Shown: positions 25,862-35,248, counted from the stretch's first letter. The stretch is 64,000 bases of DNA from Faecalibacterium sp. HTF-F (GCF_023347535.1 NZ_CP094473.1:1674001-1738000), one strand, 5' to 3'. Notes: generated by a model not told the origin, from the sequence alone. Translations and numbers: made by a program.

Positions 25862-26703
25862 TGCCTAAACAGAAAAAAATGTGGGATAACGTCCTCACCG
25901 TCATCATGTCTCTGCTGAGTCTGCTGTGGATCTACCCCATCGTGCTGATCCTGCTGAACAGCTTGAAGGTCGAGGGTACCTTTACCACCTCCACCGTGTT
26001 CAAGCTGCCTACCGCAGAGACCTTTGCGGGTCTGAGCAACTACGTTTACGGCGTCACCAAAATGGGTTTCCTTTCCAGCCTTGGCTACAGCCTTGTCATC
26101 ACCGTTACCAGTGTGGCGCTGATCCTGCTGTGCTGCTCCATGACCGGTTGGTACCTCACCCGCGTGAACAACAAGCTGAGCAAGTTCATGAACCTGCTGA
26201 TCGTGTTCTCCATGGTCGTTCCCTTCCAGATGGTCATGTTCACCCTGTCCAAGACTGCTGACCAGCTCAATCTGAACACCCCCTGGAACATCTGCATCAT
26301 CTATCTGGGCTTCGGTGCCGGTCTGGCCGTGTTCATGTTCACCGGCTTTATGAAGAGCGTGCCCATGGAGATTGAGGAAGCTGCCATGATCGATGGCTGC
26401 AACCCCATCCAGATCTTCTTTAAGGTCGTATTCCCCATCCTCAAGCCCACCATGATCTCCACCGCCATCCTCGAGACCATGTGGGTGTGGAACGACTACC
26501 TGCTGCCCACGCTGGTGCTGGACATCAAGAAGTATCGTACCATCCCCATGGCCATCCAGTATTTCCGCGGCGGCTACGGCCGTGTGGAGCTGGCTCCCAT
26601 GATGGCCTGCATCATCATTGCCATCATCCCCATCATCATCCTGTACATGACCTGCCAGAAGTACATCATCGAAGGCGTTGTGGCAGGTGCCGTGAAGGGC
26701 TAA
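25861..26703 (+). CDS. Sugar ABC transporter permease (MalG-like)
   Basis: 280-residue partner permease with six hydrophobic segments and the EAA loop EEAAMIDGCNPIQIFFKVVF. The ATG at 25861 shares a base with the stop of the previous gene. Upstream in-frame codons overlap the first permease and are not used. Together the two permeases form the channel of the importer. Confidence 0.92.
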   Translation: MPKQKKMWDNVLTVIMSLLSLLWIYPIVLILLNSLKVEGTFTTSTVFKLPTAETFAGLSNYVYGVTKMGFLSSLGYSLVITVTSVALILLCCSMTGWYLTRVNNKLSKFMNLLIVFSMVVPFQMVMFTLSKTADQLNLNTPWNICIIYLGFGAGLAVFMFTGFMKSVPMEIEEAAMIDGCNPIQIFFKVVFPILKPTMISTAILETMWVWNDYLLPTLVLDIKKYRTIPMAIQYFRGGYGRVELAPMMACIIIAIIPIIILYMTCQKYIIEGVVAGAVKG

Positions 26704-26716
26704 GGAGGTGCGCACA

Positions 26717-28180
26717 ATGCGTACAAGCGGCATTTTGATGCCTGTTTTCAGCCTGCCGGGCCCCTTTGGCATCGGTACGCTGGGAAAAGAGGCCTTTGCA
26801 TTCGTGGATTTTCTGGCCGAGGCGAAGCAGGCCTTCTGGCAGATCCTGCCCATCGGCCCCACCGGCTACGGCGACAGCCCCTACCAGAGCTTTTCTGCCT
26901 TTGCCGGCAACCCTTATTTCATTGATTACCGCCTGCTGGCTTCTGACGGCTGGCTGACCGCTGACGAGATTCCTGCGGAAAGGCCCGTCGGACCCATCGA
27001 TTATGGTGCGCTCTACAACGAGCGGCCCGTTGTCCTGAAAAAAGCAGCGGATCGTCTGCTGGCCTCCCCTTCCCCCGCTTATGAAGCCTTCTGCCGCGAA
27101 CACAGCTTCTGGCTGGAGGATTATGCCCTGTTCATGGCGGTGAAGGCCGCGCAGGGGCAGGCGGGCCTTGCCGACTGGCCAAACGCGCTGCGCTGCCGCG
27201 AGCCGGAAGCCATTGCCGCAGCCAAGGCAGAGCTTGCCGGGAGTATCGACTACTACAAGGCTGTGCAGTTCTTCTTCTACACCCAGTGGAGCGCCCTCAA
27301 GGCCTATGCAAACGCAAAGGGCATCCGGCTGGTGGGCGATATCCCCATCTATGTCAGCCCGGATTCCAGCGACCTGTGGACCCACCCGGAGCTGTTCCAG
27401 ACCGACGGCACCATGCACCTGACGCAGGTGGCCGGATGCCCTCCGGACGCATTTGCGGCAGACGGACAGCTGTGGGGCAACCCGCTGTATGATTGGCCCG
27501 TTCACAAGGCCACCGGCTTTGCATGGTGGAAGCAGCGCATGAAGTACGCCACCTCCATTTATGATGTGGTGCGCATCGACCATTTCCGGGGCTTTGAGAG
27601 CTACTACTGCATCCCCGCCGGGGACAAAACGGCGGCGAACGGCCATTGGGAAAAGGGCCCCGACCGGGACTTCATCCATGCCATGCACGAAGCGCTGGGC
27701 GATGGCAGCATCATTGCCGAGGATCTTGGCTACCTGACCCCGGAGGTCAAGACCATGCTTTCTGCCAGTGGCTACCCGGGCATGAAGATCATGCAGTTTG
27801 CCTTCGACAGCCGCGAGTCCGGCAACTATCTGCCCCACACCTACCACCGCAACAGCGTGGTGTACACCGGCACGCACGATAATGTGACGACAGAAGGCTG
27901 GCGCATCAACGCCAGTGCAGAGGACGTTGCCTATGCCTGCCGCTATCTGCGCTGCAAGCCCGAGGAACTGACCGAAGCCATGATCTGCGCCTGCCTTGCC
28001 AGTGTTTCGGACATGGCCATCATCCCGCTGGCAGACTGGCTGCATCTGGGCAGCGAGGCTCGCATCAACACCCCCAGCACGCAGGGTACCAACTGGCAGT
28101 GGCGGCTCTCCACCCCCCTGCCGGAAGGCCTTTCTGCTCACATTGCCGGTCTGACCGTGCTGTATGAGCGGGTTGCGTAA
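26717..28180 (+). CDS. malQ: 4-alpha-glucanotransferase (amylomaltase)
   Basis: 487-residue family GH77 enzyme that transfers alpha-1,4-glucan segments, allowing growth on maltodextrins. The nucleophile Asp lies in VVRIDHFRGFESYY, the acid/base Glu in SIIAEDLGYLTPEV and the transition-state Asp in YTGTHDNVTTEGW. The N-terminus LPSGILMPVFSLPGPFGIGT-like region (GILMPVFSLPGPFGIGTLGK) is typical. AGGAGG is eight bases before the ATG at 26717; a GTG three codons earlier is too close. It lies 13 bases after the permease, so it is part of the LacI-controlled operon. Confidence 0.95.
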   Translation: MRTSGILMPVFSLPGPFGIGTLGKEAFAFVDFLAEAKQAFWQILPIGPTGYGDSPYQSFSAFAGNPYFIDYRLLASDGWLTADEIPAERPVGPIDYGALYNERPVVLKKAADRLLASPSPAYEAFCREHSFWLEDYALFMAVKAAQGQAGLADWPNALRCREPEAIAAAKAELAGSIDYYKAVQFFFYTQWSALKAYANAKGIRLVGDIPIYVSPDSSDLWTHPELFQTDGTMHLTQVAGCPPDAFAADGQLWGNPLYDWPVHKATGFAWWKQRMKYATSIYDVVRIDHFRGFESYYCIPAGDKTAANGHWEKGPDRDFIHAMHEALGDGSIIAEDLGYLTPEVKTMLSASGYPGMKIMQFAFDSRESGNYLPHTYHRNSVVYTGTHDNVTTEGWRINASAEDVAYACRYLRCKPEELTEAMICACLASVSDMAIIPLADWLHLGSEARINTPSTQGTNWQWRLSTPLPEGLSAHIAGLTVLYERVA

Positions 28181-28198
28181 AATTTTGCATTCTCTTCA

Positions 28199-28234
28199 AA
28201 GCATCTGCACGGATCCGTGCGGATGCTTTTTATT
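28199..28234 (+). terminator. Terminator of maltodextrin operon
   Basis: AAGCATC-GCACG arms flank GATC and pair with CGTGC-GATGCTT, followed by TTTTATT. Confidence 0.8.
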
Positions 28235-28365
28235 ATTGCACCGGAACATTTTTTCGGAACCGGAATTGGGTCACGCCGCACGGTTTTACACTGACGTTCG
28301 TCATTTTGCCGCTTGCTTGTAACAATTTGTTCACAAATGTATCATGATTTTACGCAGCTCTGCTC

Positions 28366-28394
28366 TTGTTATTTTGACACAGTTATGCTACAAT
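28366..28394 (+). promoter_or_regulatory. Promoter of double-glycine peptide genes
   Basis: TTGTTA (28366-28371) and TACAAT (28389-28394) are 17 bases apart, 60 bases before the first peptide gene. Confidence 0.65.
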
Positions 28395-28453
28395 TCAGAT
28401 AGTATATTATCTGCCTTTATGCAGATTCCACTATGGAAAGGAGTTTTCCCATC

Positions 28454-28912
28454 ATGGACCATCTCTATCAGACCACCATGCTTTTACCGGCTTCCTACGC
28501 CGTTATTTCCGAAGAAGAAATGACCTATCTGGACGGCGGTAAGGAGATTCTTCTTGGCAGTGTGTTTGGCTACGACATCACCTTCAATACTGATCAGTTT
28601 GTCATCTTCTGCCAAAGCGCTCTTGTCAATGCGCTCCTTCTGGGCGGCAGCTATTCCCTCAGTTACATCAAAAACACCATTGTCAGCGGAGCCAACAATG
28701 GCCTGTCCCCGGCTGGCACCTTCTACCACACCTGGGATAAGCTGAACGGCTGGAGCAAGCTTGCTCTGTTTGGTATTGGTACTCTGGCAGGTTATTATGC
28801 ATACGGTCAGGTCGTAAGCATTATCCGTACGGTCAAGAACATCTACAACGACCTTGTGAACCCCATGCCTGTTTTCAACAACGGACAGGCTTCTGATACG
28901 GCAGCCGCCTGA
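28454..28912 (+). CDS. Small protein with double-glycine leader, bacteriocin-like precursor
   Basis: 152 residues. The first 29 residues end in EEEMTYLDGG, which matches the double-glycine leader of class II bacteriocins and related exported peptides: acidic EEE, hydrophobic residues at spaced positions, then GG. Cleavage by a C39-peptidase ABC transporter would release a 123-residue product with two to three hydrophobic segments (ALVNALLLGGSYSLSY, LALFGIGTLAGYYAYG). The ATG at 28454 follows GGAG. The next gene has a similar leader, so they look like a pair. No exporter is nearby. A secreted antimicrobial or signalling role is inferred only from the leader. Confidence 0.6.
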   Translation: MDHLYQTTMLLPASYAVISEEEMTYLDGGKEILLGSVFGYDITFNTDQFVIFCQSALVNALLLGGSYSLSYIKNTIVSGANNGLSPAGTFYHTWDKLNGWSKLALFGIGTLAGYYAYGQVVSIIRTVKNIYNDLVNPMPVFNNGQASDTAAA

Positions 28913-28967
28913 TTCCTGCGTTTGACCCTGAGGTAGCAGATCTATTTGTCGGAAAGGAGCTTCATCC

Positions 28968-29321
28968 ATGAAAAACCTTCAGATGCCTCATTCTTACGCC
29001 TCTGTCCCGGAAGAGGAACTGTATTCCATTTCCGGCGGCGGACCGTTGGGCGATGCGCTGGATCTTTTCTTCAGCAATCTGCGTCTGGATGATTTCTTCT
29101 TTGGCGGCGGGTTGATCTCGTTTTCCTTCACCTTTGTTCCTCTTCTGCTGTTCAATGTGGTAAAGACCGGCTTCAATTTTGTGGTCGGTGCTTATGACAC
29201 GATCTCCGACCTGTTCCATTTTTCCCGTGAGGAAAAGGAAATGGTGGAGTATCTCTCGGATCAGCAGCAACGAAAACAGCAGGCACAGCATCCGACCAAC
29301 GGCTTTATGTCTGGCTGCTGA
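28968..29321 (+). CDS. Second small protein with double-glycine leader
   Basis: 117 residues. The leader SYASVPEEELYSISGG (ending at residue 24) aligns with the SYAVISEEEMTYLDGG of the gene before it: shared SYA, EEE and terminal GG. The remainder is Phe/Leu-rich with one strong hydrophobic stretch (LISFSFTFVPLLLFNVV, residues 42-58) and a polar, Gln-rich tail ending in Cys. AAAGGAG precedes the ATG at 28968. It is 55 bases after the first peptide gene and shares its promoter and terminator. Function unknown; two-peptide bacteriocin is one possibility. Confidence 0.58.
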   Translation: MKNLQMPHSYASVPEEELYSISGGGPLGDALDLFFSNLRLDDFFFGGGLISFSFTFVPLLLFNVVKTGFNFVVGAYDTISDLFHFSREEKEMVEYLSDQQQRKQQAQHPTNGFMSGC

Positions 29322-29348
29322 TTTTATCCGTTTCTCATTCTTACACAT

Positions 29349-29389
29349 AAAAAGCATCTGCGGTATATATCACACCGCAGATGCTTTTC
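29349..29389. terminator. Bidirectional terminator between peptide genes and galK
   Basis: AAAAAGCATCTGCGGT pairs with ACCGCAGATGCTTTT; A-run and T-run on the two sides serve both converging units. Confidence 0.88.
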
Positions 29390-29400
29390 TTTTTGCTGTT

Positions 29401-30690
29401 TCAGCCTACCCGCACAGCACCTTGTTCCCGCAGGCGAAGCACATAGCAGCTGCCTGCACCGAACGCCCGCTCGATCTCGCTATGATAGCGTTCCAGCAGT
29501 TCCTTGGGCACATAGGCCTGAATGGTTCCTGCAAAGCCGCCGCCCTGCATCCGCCAGGCACCGCTGCCCTGCAGGATGCACTGGCTCAGCGCCAGCGCCA
29601 CGGAGAGCCCCTGATGCCGCACATCCGTGCTGCAATAGACATTCTGACACAACGCAAAAGAGGCCCGGCCACTTTCTAGAACCAGCGCAGCAAAAGCTGC
29701 AAACTTTCCCGCCTGCAGCGCGTCCCGCTGTGCAAGCGTACGGGTATTTTCTTCAAAATAGTGAATGGCCCGCAGCACAGCCCTGTCGCCGCATTTTCTG
29801 CGCAGCTCAGGCAGCGCCGCCCAGAATTCGCTTTCCGTCACCTGTCCCAGAACCTTTTTGCCCAACGTCCCGGCCACCTGCTCCATCTCTTTCCGGATGG
29901 CTGCAAACTCGCTTGTCAGTTCACTGTGACTGCCGCGCGTATCCGTAACGCACAGGCTCATACCCGGCGGCAGCAGGCCGTCCGTATGGATCTTTTCGAT
30001 CTGCGGCGATGCCGGATCTGCAAAGTCTGCAAAGATGATGCCGCCCACCGCACTGGTCAGCTGATCCAAAAGTCCGCTCGGCTTGCCAAAGTAGGTGTTT
30101 TCTGCGTACTGGCAGATCTTCGCCAGCTCCGTAGGGGCAAGGCCGCAATCGTACTCCCCGTTCCAGATGACCGCCATTCCCATTTCAAAGGCCGCAGAGC
30201 TGGAAAGTCCGGACCCGCGCAGCACATCGCTGGCAGTATAGGCATCAAAGCCGCCCACCTTTTTTCCAACGGTCCGGAACCCCTCCGCAATGCCGCGGAT
30301 CAGACTGGCGGAGTGGGTCTCCTCCCCTTCCTGCGGGCCTGCTACAGTCAGATCAATGACATCCAATTTGTTGAACCCACGGGACTTTACCCGGACATAG
30401 CCATCCGTATTGCGGGCTGCGACCGCCACAAGGTCCAGTGTCACCGCCGCCGCAAGGCCGTAACCGTGCTGGTGGTCGGTATGGTTGCCGCCCAGTTCTG
30501 CACGGCCCGGTGCTGAATAGACCTGCACCTGCCTGCCCGGGCCGAAATACAGCTCAAACTGTTCCAGTGCGGCGCAGTACCGCGCACGCTGGCGGCAAAG
30601 CTCCTGTTCCGTATTTCCGTACAATGCCCGGAGCTTTGGGTCCCACTCCCCTGCCGCGATCCGCTGCCGAAGCTGTGTGCTGGTCGCCAT
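29401..30690 (-). CDS. galK: Galactokinase
   Basis: 429-residue GHMP-fold kinase that phosphorylates galactose at O1, first step of the Leloir pathway. The galactokinase signature appears as GRAELGGNHTDHQHG (about residue 62), a variant of GRxNxIGEHTDY in which IGE is replaced by LGG. The GHMP motif is GSGLSSSAAFEMGM and the catalytic base region is LLDQLTSAVGG. The ATG at 30690 follows GGGAGGG; the longer open frame extends into the promoter. Divergent from an AraC regulator, which probably senses a galactoside. The GE-to-GG change in the signature is worth noting; the His and Asp of HTD are kept. Confidence 0.88.
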   Translation of the reverse strand: MATSTQLRQRIAAGEWDPKLRALYGNTEQELCRQRARYCAALEQFELYFGPGRQVQVYSAPGRAELGGNHTDHQHGYGLAAAVTLDLVAVAARNTDGYVRVKSRGFNKLDVIDLTVAGPQEGEETHSASLIRGIAEGFRTVGKKVGGFDAYTASDVLRGSGLSSSAAFEMGMAVIWNGEYDCGLAPTELAKICQYAENTYFGKPSGLLDQLTSAVGGIIFADFADPASPQIEKIHTDGLLPPGMSLCVTDTRGSHSELTSEFAAIRKEMEQVAGTLGKKVLGQVTESEFWAALPELRRKCGDRAVLRAIHYFEENTRTLAQRDALQAGKFAAFAALVLESGRASFALCQNVYCSTDVRHQGLSVALALSQCILQGSGAWRMQGGGFAGTIQAYVPKELLERYHSEIERAFGAGSCYVLRLREQGAVRVG

Positions 30691-30742
30691 GACGATCCCT
30701 CCCTCAGAATGCTGTCTTGAGATAGACGGGTTTGTTATGCCT

Positions 30743-30771
30743 ATTGTAATGCATCCAGCCCCTTTTTTCAA
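30743..30771 (-). promoter_or_regulatory. Promoter of galK
   Basis: On the minus strand TTGAAA (30766-30771) and TACAAT (30743-30748) are 17 bases apart, about 55 bases before the galK start. Confidence 0.8.
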
Positions 30772-30832
30772 TTTCCATCGCAGAAAAAGCACGAATTTTG
30801 GCGTCCAGCTCAAAGAATAAGATGTACTTTTG

Positions 30833-30862
30833 TTGAACTTGCAGGCAGATGTGTGGTATACT
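30833..30862 (+). promoter_or_regulatory. Promoter of AraC-type regulator gene
   Basis: TTGAAC (30833-30838) and TATACT (30857-30862) with 18-base spacing, 58 bases before the ATG. It faces away from the galK promoter. Confidence 0.7.
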
Positions 30863-30920
30863 TATCTCAATGTCGGGCAGAAAGCTGCCTGCAATATGAC
30901 AAAGTGGAGGAAACGCGGCT

Positions 30921-31781
30921 ATGGCGGACGTATACAAGCAATCCTTCAAGCAAAATTATACCAACAATATTGAGCTGTCCATTTTCAACTGCGGTATCGA
31001 ACGCTGTGCTCCGGGGCAGACCTGGGGCCCCGGCATCCGGGATCATTACCTGATCCATCTGGTGCTTTCCGGCAAGGGTGTATTCGAGGTGGGCGGCCGC
31101 ACCTGGGAAGTGAGCCCGGGAGATCTGTTCTTTGCACGGCCCAGCCAGCTCATCCGTTACACAGCCGATGAGCAGCAGCCGTGGGAGTACAGCTGGGTCG
31201 GTTTTAATGGCGCATGTGCCCATAAACTGACTGCACAGCTGCCTTTTACCGATGACTCGCCTGTGCATCACACACAGGATCCGGAGGGAATGCGTACCGC
31301 ACTGGCCAACATTTATTCCTCCCGTGGGCTGCAGCCTCAGGACGAAGCCGCCATGGTGGGATATCTGTACCTGTTCATTGCTTCCCTGATGAAGGAGACC
31401 AGCGTCGGCAAGCCTCACACGGCTTCTTCTTCCAGCCAGTATGTGCTCAATGCAATCAAGTATATCCAATTCAATTATTCTCACGATATCTCCATCGACG
31501 ATGTGGCAAAAAGTGTAGGCGTATCCCGCAGCCACCTTTATCGTGTGTTCATGTTGAATGTAGGCAAGAGCCCCATCGATTACCTTACCGAGTACCGTAT
31601 CAACGAAGCCTGCAAGCTGCTGCGTGCAGGCAATCTGTCCATTGCGGAGGTCGCTGTTTCGGTAGGCTTCTTCGACCAGTTCTATTTTTCGCGGGTATTC
31701 AAGCGTGCCAAGGGCGTGCCGCCCAGCAAGTATTTTGCGGCACAGGCAGATGCCCCTGCCGACGGCACCGACCACCAGTAA
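30921..31781 (+). CDS. AraC family transcriptional regulator
   Basis: 286-residue regulator with an N-terminal cupin ligand-binding domain (IHLVLSGKGVFEVGGRTWEV, then SPGDLFFARPSQLIRY) and a C-terminal double helix-turn-helix (about 185-280: DDVAKSVGVSRSHLYRVFML, then AEVAVSVGFFDQFYFSRVFK). This layout matches MsmR/RafR-type activators of galactoside or oligosaccharide genes. It is divergent from galK and 12 bases before rlmD, which may be read through from it. GGAGG precedes the ATG. Confidence 0.88.
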   Translation: MADVYKQSFKQNYTNNIELSIFNCGIERCAPGQTWGPGIRDHYLIHLVLSGKGVFEVGGRTWEVSPGDLFFARPSQLIRYTADEQQPWEYSWVGFNGACAHKLTAQLPFTDDSPVHHTQDPEGMRTALANIYSSRGLQPQDEAAMVGYLYLFIASLMKETSVGKPHTASSSSQYVLNAIKYIQFNYSHDISIDDVAKSVGVSRSHLYRVFMLNVGKSPIDYLTEYRINEACKLLRAGNLSIAEVAVSVGFFDQFYFSRVFKRAKGVPPSKYFAAQADAPADGTDHQ

Positions 31782-31793
31782 AGGAGACCCTTC

Positions 31794-33443
31794 ATGCCCT
31801 TACAGAAAAATCAAGTTCTCACTCTGCAGGTGGAGCGCCTGTCCAGCGATGGCAGCGGTGTCGCCCACAGCCCGGAGGGTGAGACCGTGTTCATTCCCGG
31901 TGCAGCGCCCGGCGATGAAGCCCGGGTACGCATCGTCAAGGACTGCAAGCGCTACGCTTTCGGCATTCTGGACGAGGTGCTCACACCCTCGCCCGATCGC
32001 ATCCCGGTGGACTGTGCTGTGGCCGGTCCCTGCGGCGGCTGCAGCCTGCGGCATCTGGACTATGCCGCCGAGCTCCGCGCCAAGCAGGAGAATGTTGCAG
32101 ACGCCTTTGCACGCATCGGCGGGCTGGATGTTCCGGTCCTTCCCATCGTAGGCTCCCCGGAGATCGACCGATACCGCAACAAAGTCCAGTTTCCGGTCGG
32201 AACAGACAAAGCCGGCCACCCCTGCATTGGTTTTTATGCCGGGCGTACCCACCGTATCGTTCCCTGTCCGGACTGCCGCCTGCAGCCCGGCGTACTGAAT
32301 GAGATCGGCAACACACTGTGCGCATTCTTTGCAGAAAAAGGCATCCACCCCTACAATGAGGAGACCGGCAAGGGCCTTGTACGGCATATTTTCCTGCGCC
32401 GCGGTGCACACAGCGGACAGATCATGGTTTGTCTGGTATGCACTCGTGCCAAGCTTCCTTCAGCCGAAAAGCTGTGCACCCGGCTGAAGGAGGCGTTTCC
32501 GGACATTGTCACCATCCTGCTGAATGTCAACGCAAAAAACACCAATGTCATCCTTGGTTCCGAGACTCACACCCTGTATGGACAGGGGTATATTGAAGAC
32601 ACCCTCTGCGGCGTCCCGGTGCAGCTTGGCCCGCTTTCGTTTTATCAGGTAAACACGCTTGCCGCTGAGCAGCTCTACGGCATCGCTGCCGAATACGCCC
32701 AGCTGACACCGGATGACCTTTTGCTGGATCTCTACTGCGGCATGGGCACCATCGGCCTTTCCATGGCAGACCACTGCCGTGAGCTGGTGGGCGTAGAGAT
32801 CGTACCCGAAGCCATCGAAAGCGCCAAGGCCAATGCCGCCCGCATGGGTACAGCGGTTTCCGCCAAGAGCCGCTTCTTCTGCGCCGATGCCGGGCAGGCG
32901 GCCGCACAGCTGGCCGCCGAGGGCCTGCACCCGGACGTCGTGATGCTGGACCCGCCCCGCAAGGGCTGCGACGAGGCCACCCTTTCTGCCGTGGTACGCA
33001 TGGCCCCCCGCCGGGTGGTCTACGTCAGCTGCAACCCCGCCACCGCCGCCCGGGACGCCGCATGGTTGGAACAAAATGGGTATCACGCAGAAAAAGTGCA
33101 GCCTGTGGATCTGTTTCCAAGGACGAAGCATTGCGAATGTGTCATTGCACTTTCCAAGGGTGAGATCGACTCCAAAAAAGTCCGTGTAGAGTTCTCTTTG
33201 GAGGGCATGGACACTTCAGGATTGCAAAAGGGTGCGACCTATCCTGAAATCAAGGCCCGTGTGTTGGAACAGACTGGGCTGAAGGTTTCTTCCCTGTATA
33301 TCTCGCAGGTCAAGCAGAAATGCGGTCTGGAGGTACGAGAGAGCCACCATAAGGCGAAGTCCGAAAATGTGAAGCAGCCTCAGTGTCCGAAAGAAAAAGA
33401 GGATGCGATCGTGGAAGCGTTGCGGCATTTTCAGATGATTTGA
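31794..33443 (+). CDS. rlmD: 23S rRNA uracil-C5-methyltransferase (RlmD-like)
   Basis: 549-residue RumA/RlmD-type enzyme making m5U in 23S rRNA. It has an N-terminal TRAM domain, the Fe-S cysteines in CAVAGPCGGCSLRHLDY with a fourth Cys in VPCPDC, the SAM motif LLDLYCGMGTIGLSM and the catalytic Cys in VYVSCNPATAARD. A C-terminal extension of about 95 residues (from about 455) beyond the catalytic core, containing GATYPEIKARVLEQTGLKVS, is common in Firmicutes members. Starts 12 bases after the AraC gene. m5U1939 versus m5U747 specificity is not certain. Confidence 0.9.
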   Translation: MPLQKNQVLTLQVERLSSDGSGVAHSPEGETVFIPGAAPGDEARVRIVKDCKRYAFGILDEVLTPSPDRIPVDCAVAGPCGGCSLRHLDYAAELRAKQENVADAFARIGGLDVPVLPIVGSPEIDRYRNKVQFPVGTDKAGHPCIGFYAGRTHRIVPCPDCRLQPGVLNEIGNTLCAFFAEKGIHPYNEETGKGLVRHIFLRRGAHSGQIMVCLVCTRAKLPSAEKLCTRLKEAFPDIVTILLNVNAKNTNVILGSETHTLYGQGYIEDTLCGVPVQLGPLSFYQVNTLAAEQLYGIAAEYAQLTPDDLLLDLYCGMGTIGLSMADHCRELVGVEIVPEAIESAKANAARMGTAVSAKSRFFCADAGQAAAQLAAEGLHPDVVMLDPPRKGCDEATLSAVVRMAPRRVVYVSCNPATAARDAAWLEQNGYHAEKVQPVDLFPRTKHCECVIALSKGEIDSKKVRVEFSLEGMDTSGLQKGATYPEIKARVLEQTGLKVSSLYISQVKQKCGLEVRESHHKAKSENVKQPQCPKEKEDAIVEALRHFQMI

Positions 33444-33484
33444 TAAGTTGAAGCAACCTGCTGATGCTAAACAGGAGGCATCGA

Positions 33485-35233
33485 ATGTCAAAATTAAACA
33501 TTGATCAAAAAAGCGTGCGGGCACTTTTCAGTGAGAAGAAGGCTGATTTCCTCATTCCGGATTATCAAAGGCCTTACGCCTGGGGAGAAAAGGAATGCCA
33601 GACTCTTTGGGATGACCTGTTCTTATTTGCATTTCCTGATAATGACTGCGACAAATTCAACAGTGACAGCGATGAGTATTTTCTCGGCCCCATCGTCACA
33701 TTTAAAAATGATGACGGTAAAATGGAGATTATTGACGGACAACAGCGCCTTACGACATTGATGCTGTTGCTTCGAGCTTTCTATGAAAAATATGGAAGCA
33801 TGAAGAACGATAAAGCTGTAAAGACCAGCAAGTTCATTGAGCAGTGCATCTGGAAAACCGATGAGTTTGGTGACCCGGACAAGTCAGCATTGAAAATCGA
33901 CTCAGAAGTCGCCACCGACAAGGAAAAGGGCGAATTTCTGAATATCCTGAAAACAGGAACCTTGTCTGATTGCGAAAAGAGCAGCTACGCCAATAACTAT
34001 CGCTTTTTTCAGCAAAAGATCGTAGACTTTCTGAATACTTACCCAGACTGGTTTTCCTTCTTTCCGATTCGGATCATGAACAACTGTATTTTGCTCCCGA
34101 TTGAAGCAGAATCTCAGGACACCGCTTTGCGAATCTTCTCGACATTGAATGACCGCGGAAAGCCACTGTCTGATGCAGATATCTTCAAGGCGCAATTTTA
34201 CAAGTATTACTCTGCCAAAGGCGAGCGGGAAGTCTTTATCCAAAAGTGGAAGGACCTCGAGGTACTGTGTGATTCTATTTTCCATCCTATTACCGGCACT
34301 CCGATGGATGAGCTTTTCACACGGTATATGTACTATGAACGTGCAAAGCAAGGCATCAAATCCTCGACAACGGAGGCGCTGCGCAAATTCTATGAGCGGA
34401 ATGCTTACAGCTTGCTAAAAAATGACCAGACTTTTGAAAATCTGATCGATCTTGCAAATTTCTGGAATGATGTGCAGAATCAAAATGTTGAGCGCTTCTC
34501 TGACCGAGTTCTTCGCAGGCTCTTTGTTCTGAACTACGCTCCCAACGGTATGTGGACCTATTTTGTTTCGGTCTATTACATGGCCAATCGGGATTCTGAT
34601 GGTCTACTGAACGACGATCGTTTCTATAGCTTTCTTAACAAAATCACCGCATTCATCTGGGCATATGCCGTTACAAATCCGGGCGTAAATGCACTGCGCA
34701 CTCCCATTTTTGCAGAAATGATCAACATTGTAACCGGGCAACCTGTTCGGTTTTCTGACTATTTGTTTGATACTCAGAAATTGCAGAACGCTTTTGACAA
34801 CTATACCTTCAGCAACAACCGCGCGATCACAAAGGCCATGCTGACATGGTGGGCATTCCAGAACTCCTCCCAGGAGCTCTTGTCCCTTGAAAGTGTACTT
34901 GAGATCGAGCACATCTACGCACGCAACCGCCAGGAAAAGGAGCACTCGCTTTCCAATCCGAGAAATGTTGAAAGCCTTGGCAACAAGGTGTTGTTGGAAA
35001 AGCGCATCAATATCCGCGCTTCTGATTATCGCTTCAGCGATAAGGTCAAGTACTATACCGGTTTTGAAAACAACCGGAAGCAGAAAAAAGAGGGTACAAA
35101 AATCAAGGAGCTTACTGACCTCGCTGCGAATGCCACAGATTTTACCGAATCTGACATTGTAGAGAGAAACGCCAAAATCATCCTCAACTTTATCACCTTC
35201 ATGCACAACAACGATCTTCTATGTGAAGATTAA
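33485..35233 (+). CDS. DUF262/DUF1524 GmrSD-like nuclease
   Basis: 582-residue protein related to GmrSD, a type IV system that cuts modified (glycosylated or methylated) phage DNA. The N-terminal DUF262 ParB-like NTPase motif is IIDGQQRLTTLMLLLRAF, preceded by LIPDYQRPYAWGEKECQTLW. The C-terminal DUF1524 His-Me finger nuclease has LEIEHIYARNRQ and LGNKVLLEKRINI. AGGAGG precedes the ATG at 33485. Codon use is clearly more AT-rich than rlmD, pointing to horizontal gain. Followed by a terminator and then a type I restriction operon. Confidence 0.85.
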   Translation: MSKLNIDQKSVRALFSEKKADFLIPDYQRPYAWGEKECQTLWDDLFLFAFPDNDCDKFNSDSDEYFLGPIVTFKNDDGKMEIIDGQQRLTTLMLLLRAFYEKYGSMKNDKAVKTSKFIEQCIWKTDEFGDPDKSALKIDSEVATDKEKGEFLNILKTGTLSDCEKSSYANNYRFFQQKIVDFLNTYPDWFSFFPIRIMNNCILLPIEAESQDTALRIFSTLNDRGKPLSDADIFKAQFYKYYSAKGEREVFIQKWKDLEVLCDSIFHPITGTPMDELFTRYMYYERAKQGIKSSTTEALRKFYERNAYSLLKNDQTFENLIDLANFWNDVQNQNVERFSDRVLRRLFVLNYAPNGMWTYFVSVYYMANRDSDGLLNDDRFYSFLNKITAFIWAYAVTNPGVNALRTPIFAEMINIVTGQPVRFSDYLFDTQKLQNAFDNYTFSNNRAITKAMLTWWAFQNSSQELLSLESVLEIEHIYARNRQEKEHSLSNPRNVESLGNKVLLEKRINIRASDYRFSDKVKYYTGFENNRKQKKEGTKIKELTDLAANATDFTESDIVERNAKIILNFITFMHNNDLLCED

Positions 35234-35248
35234 ATCCTTCTATGATCG

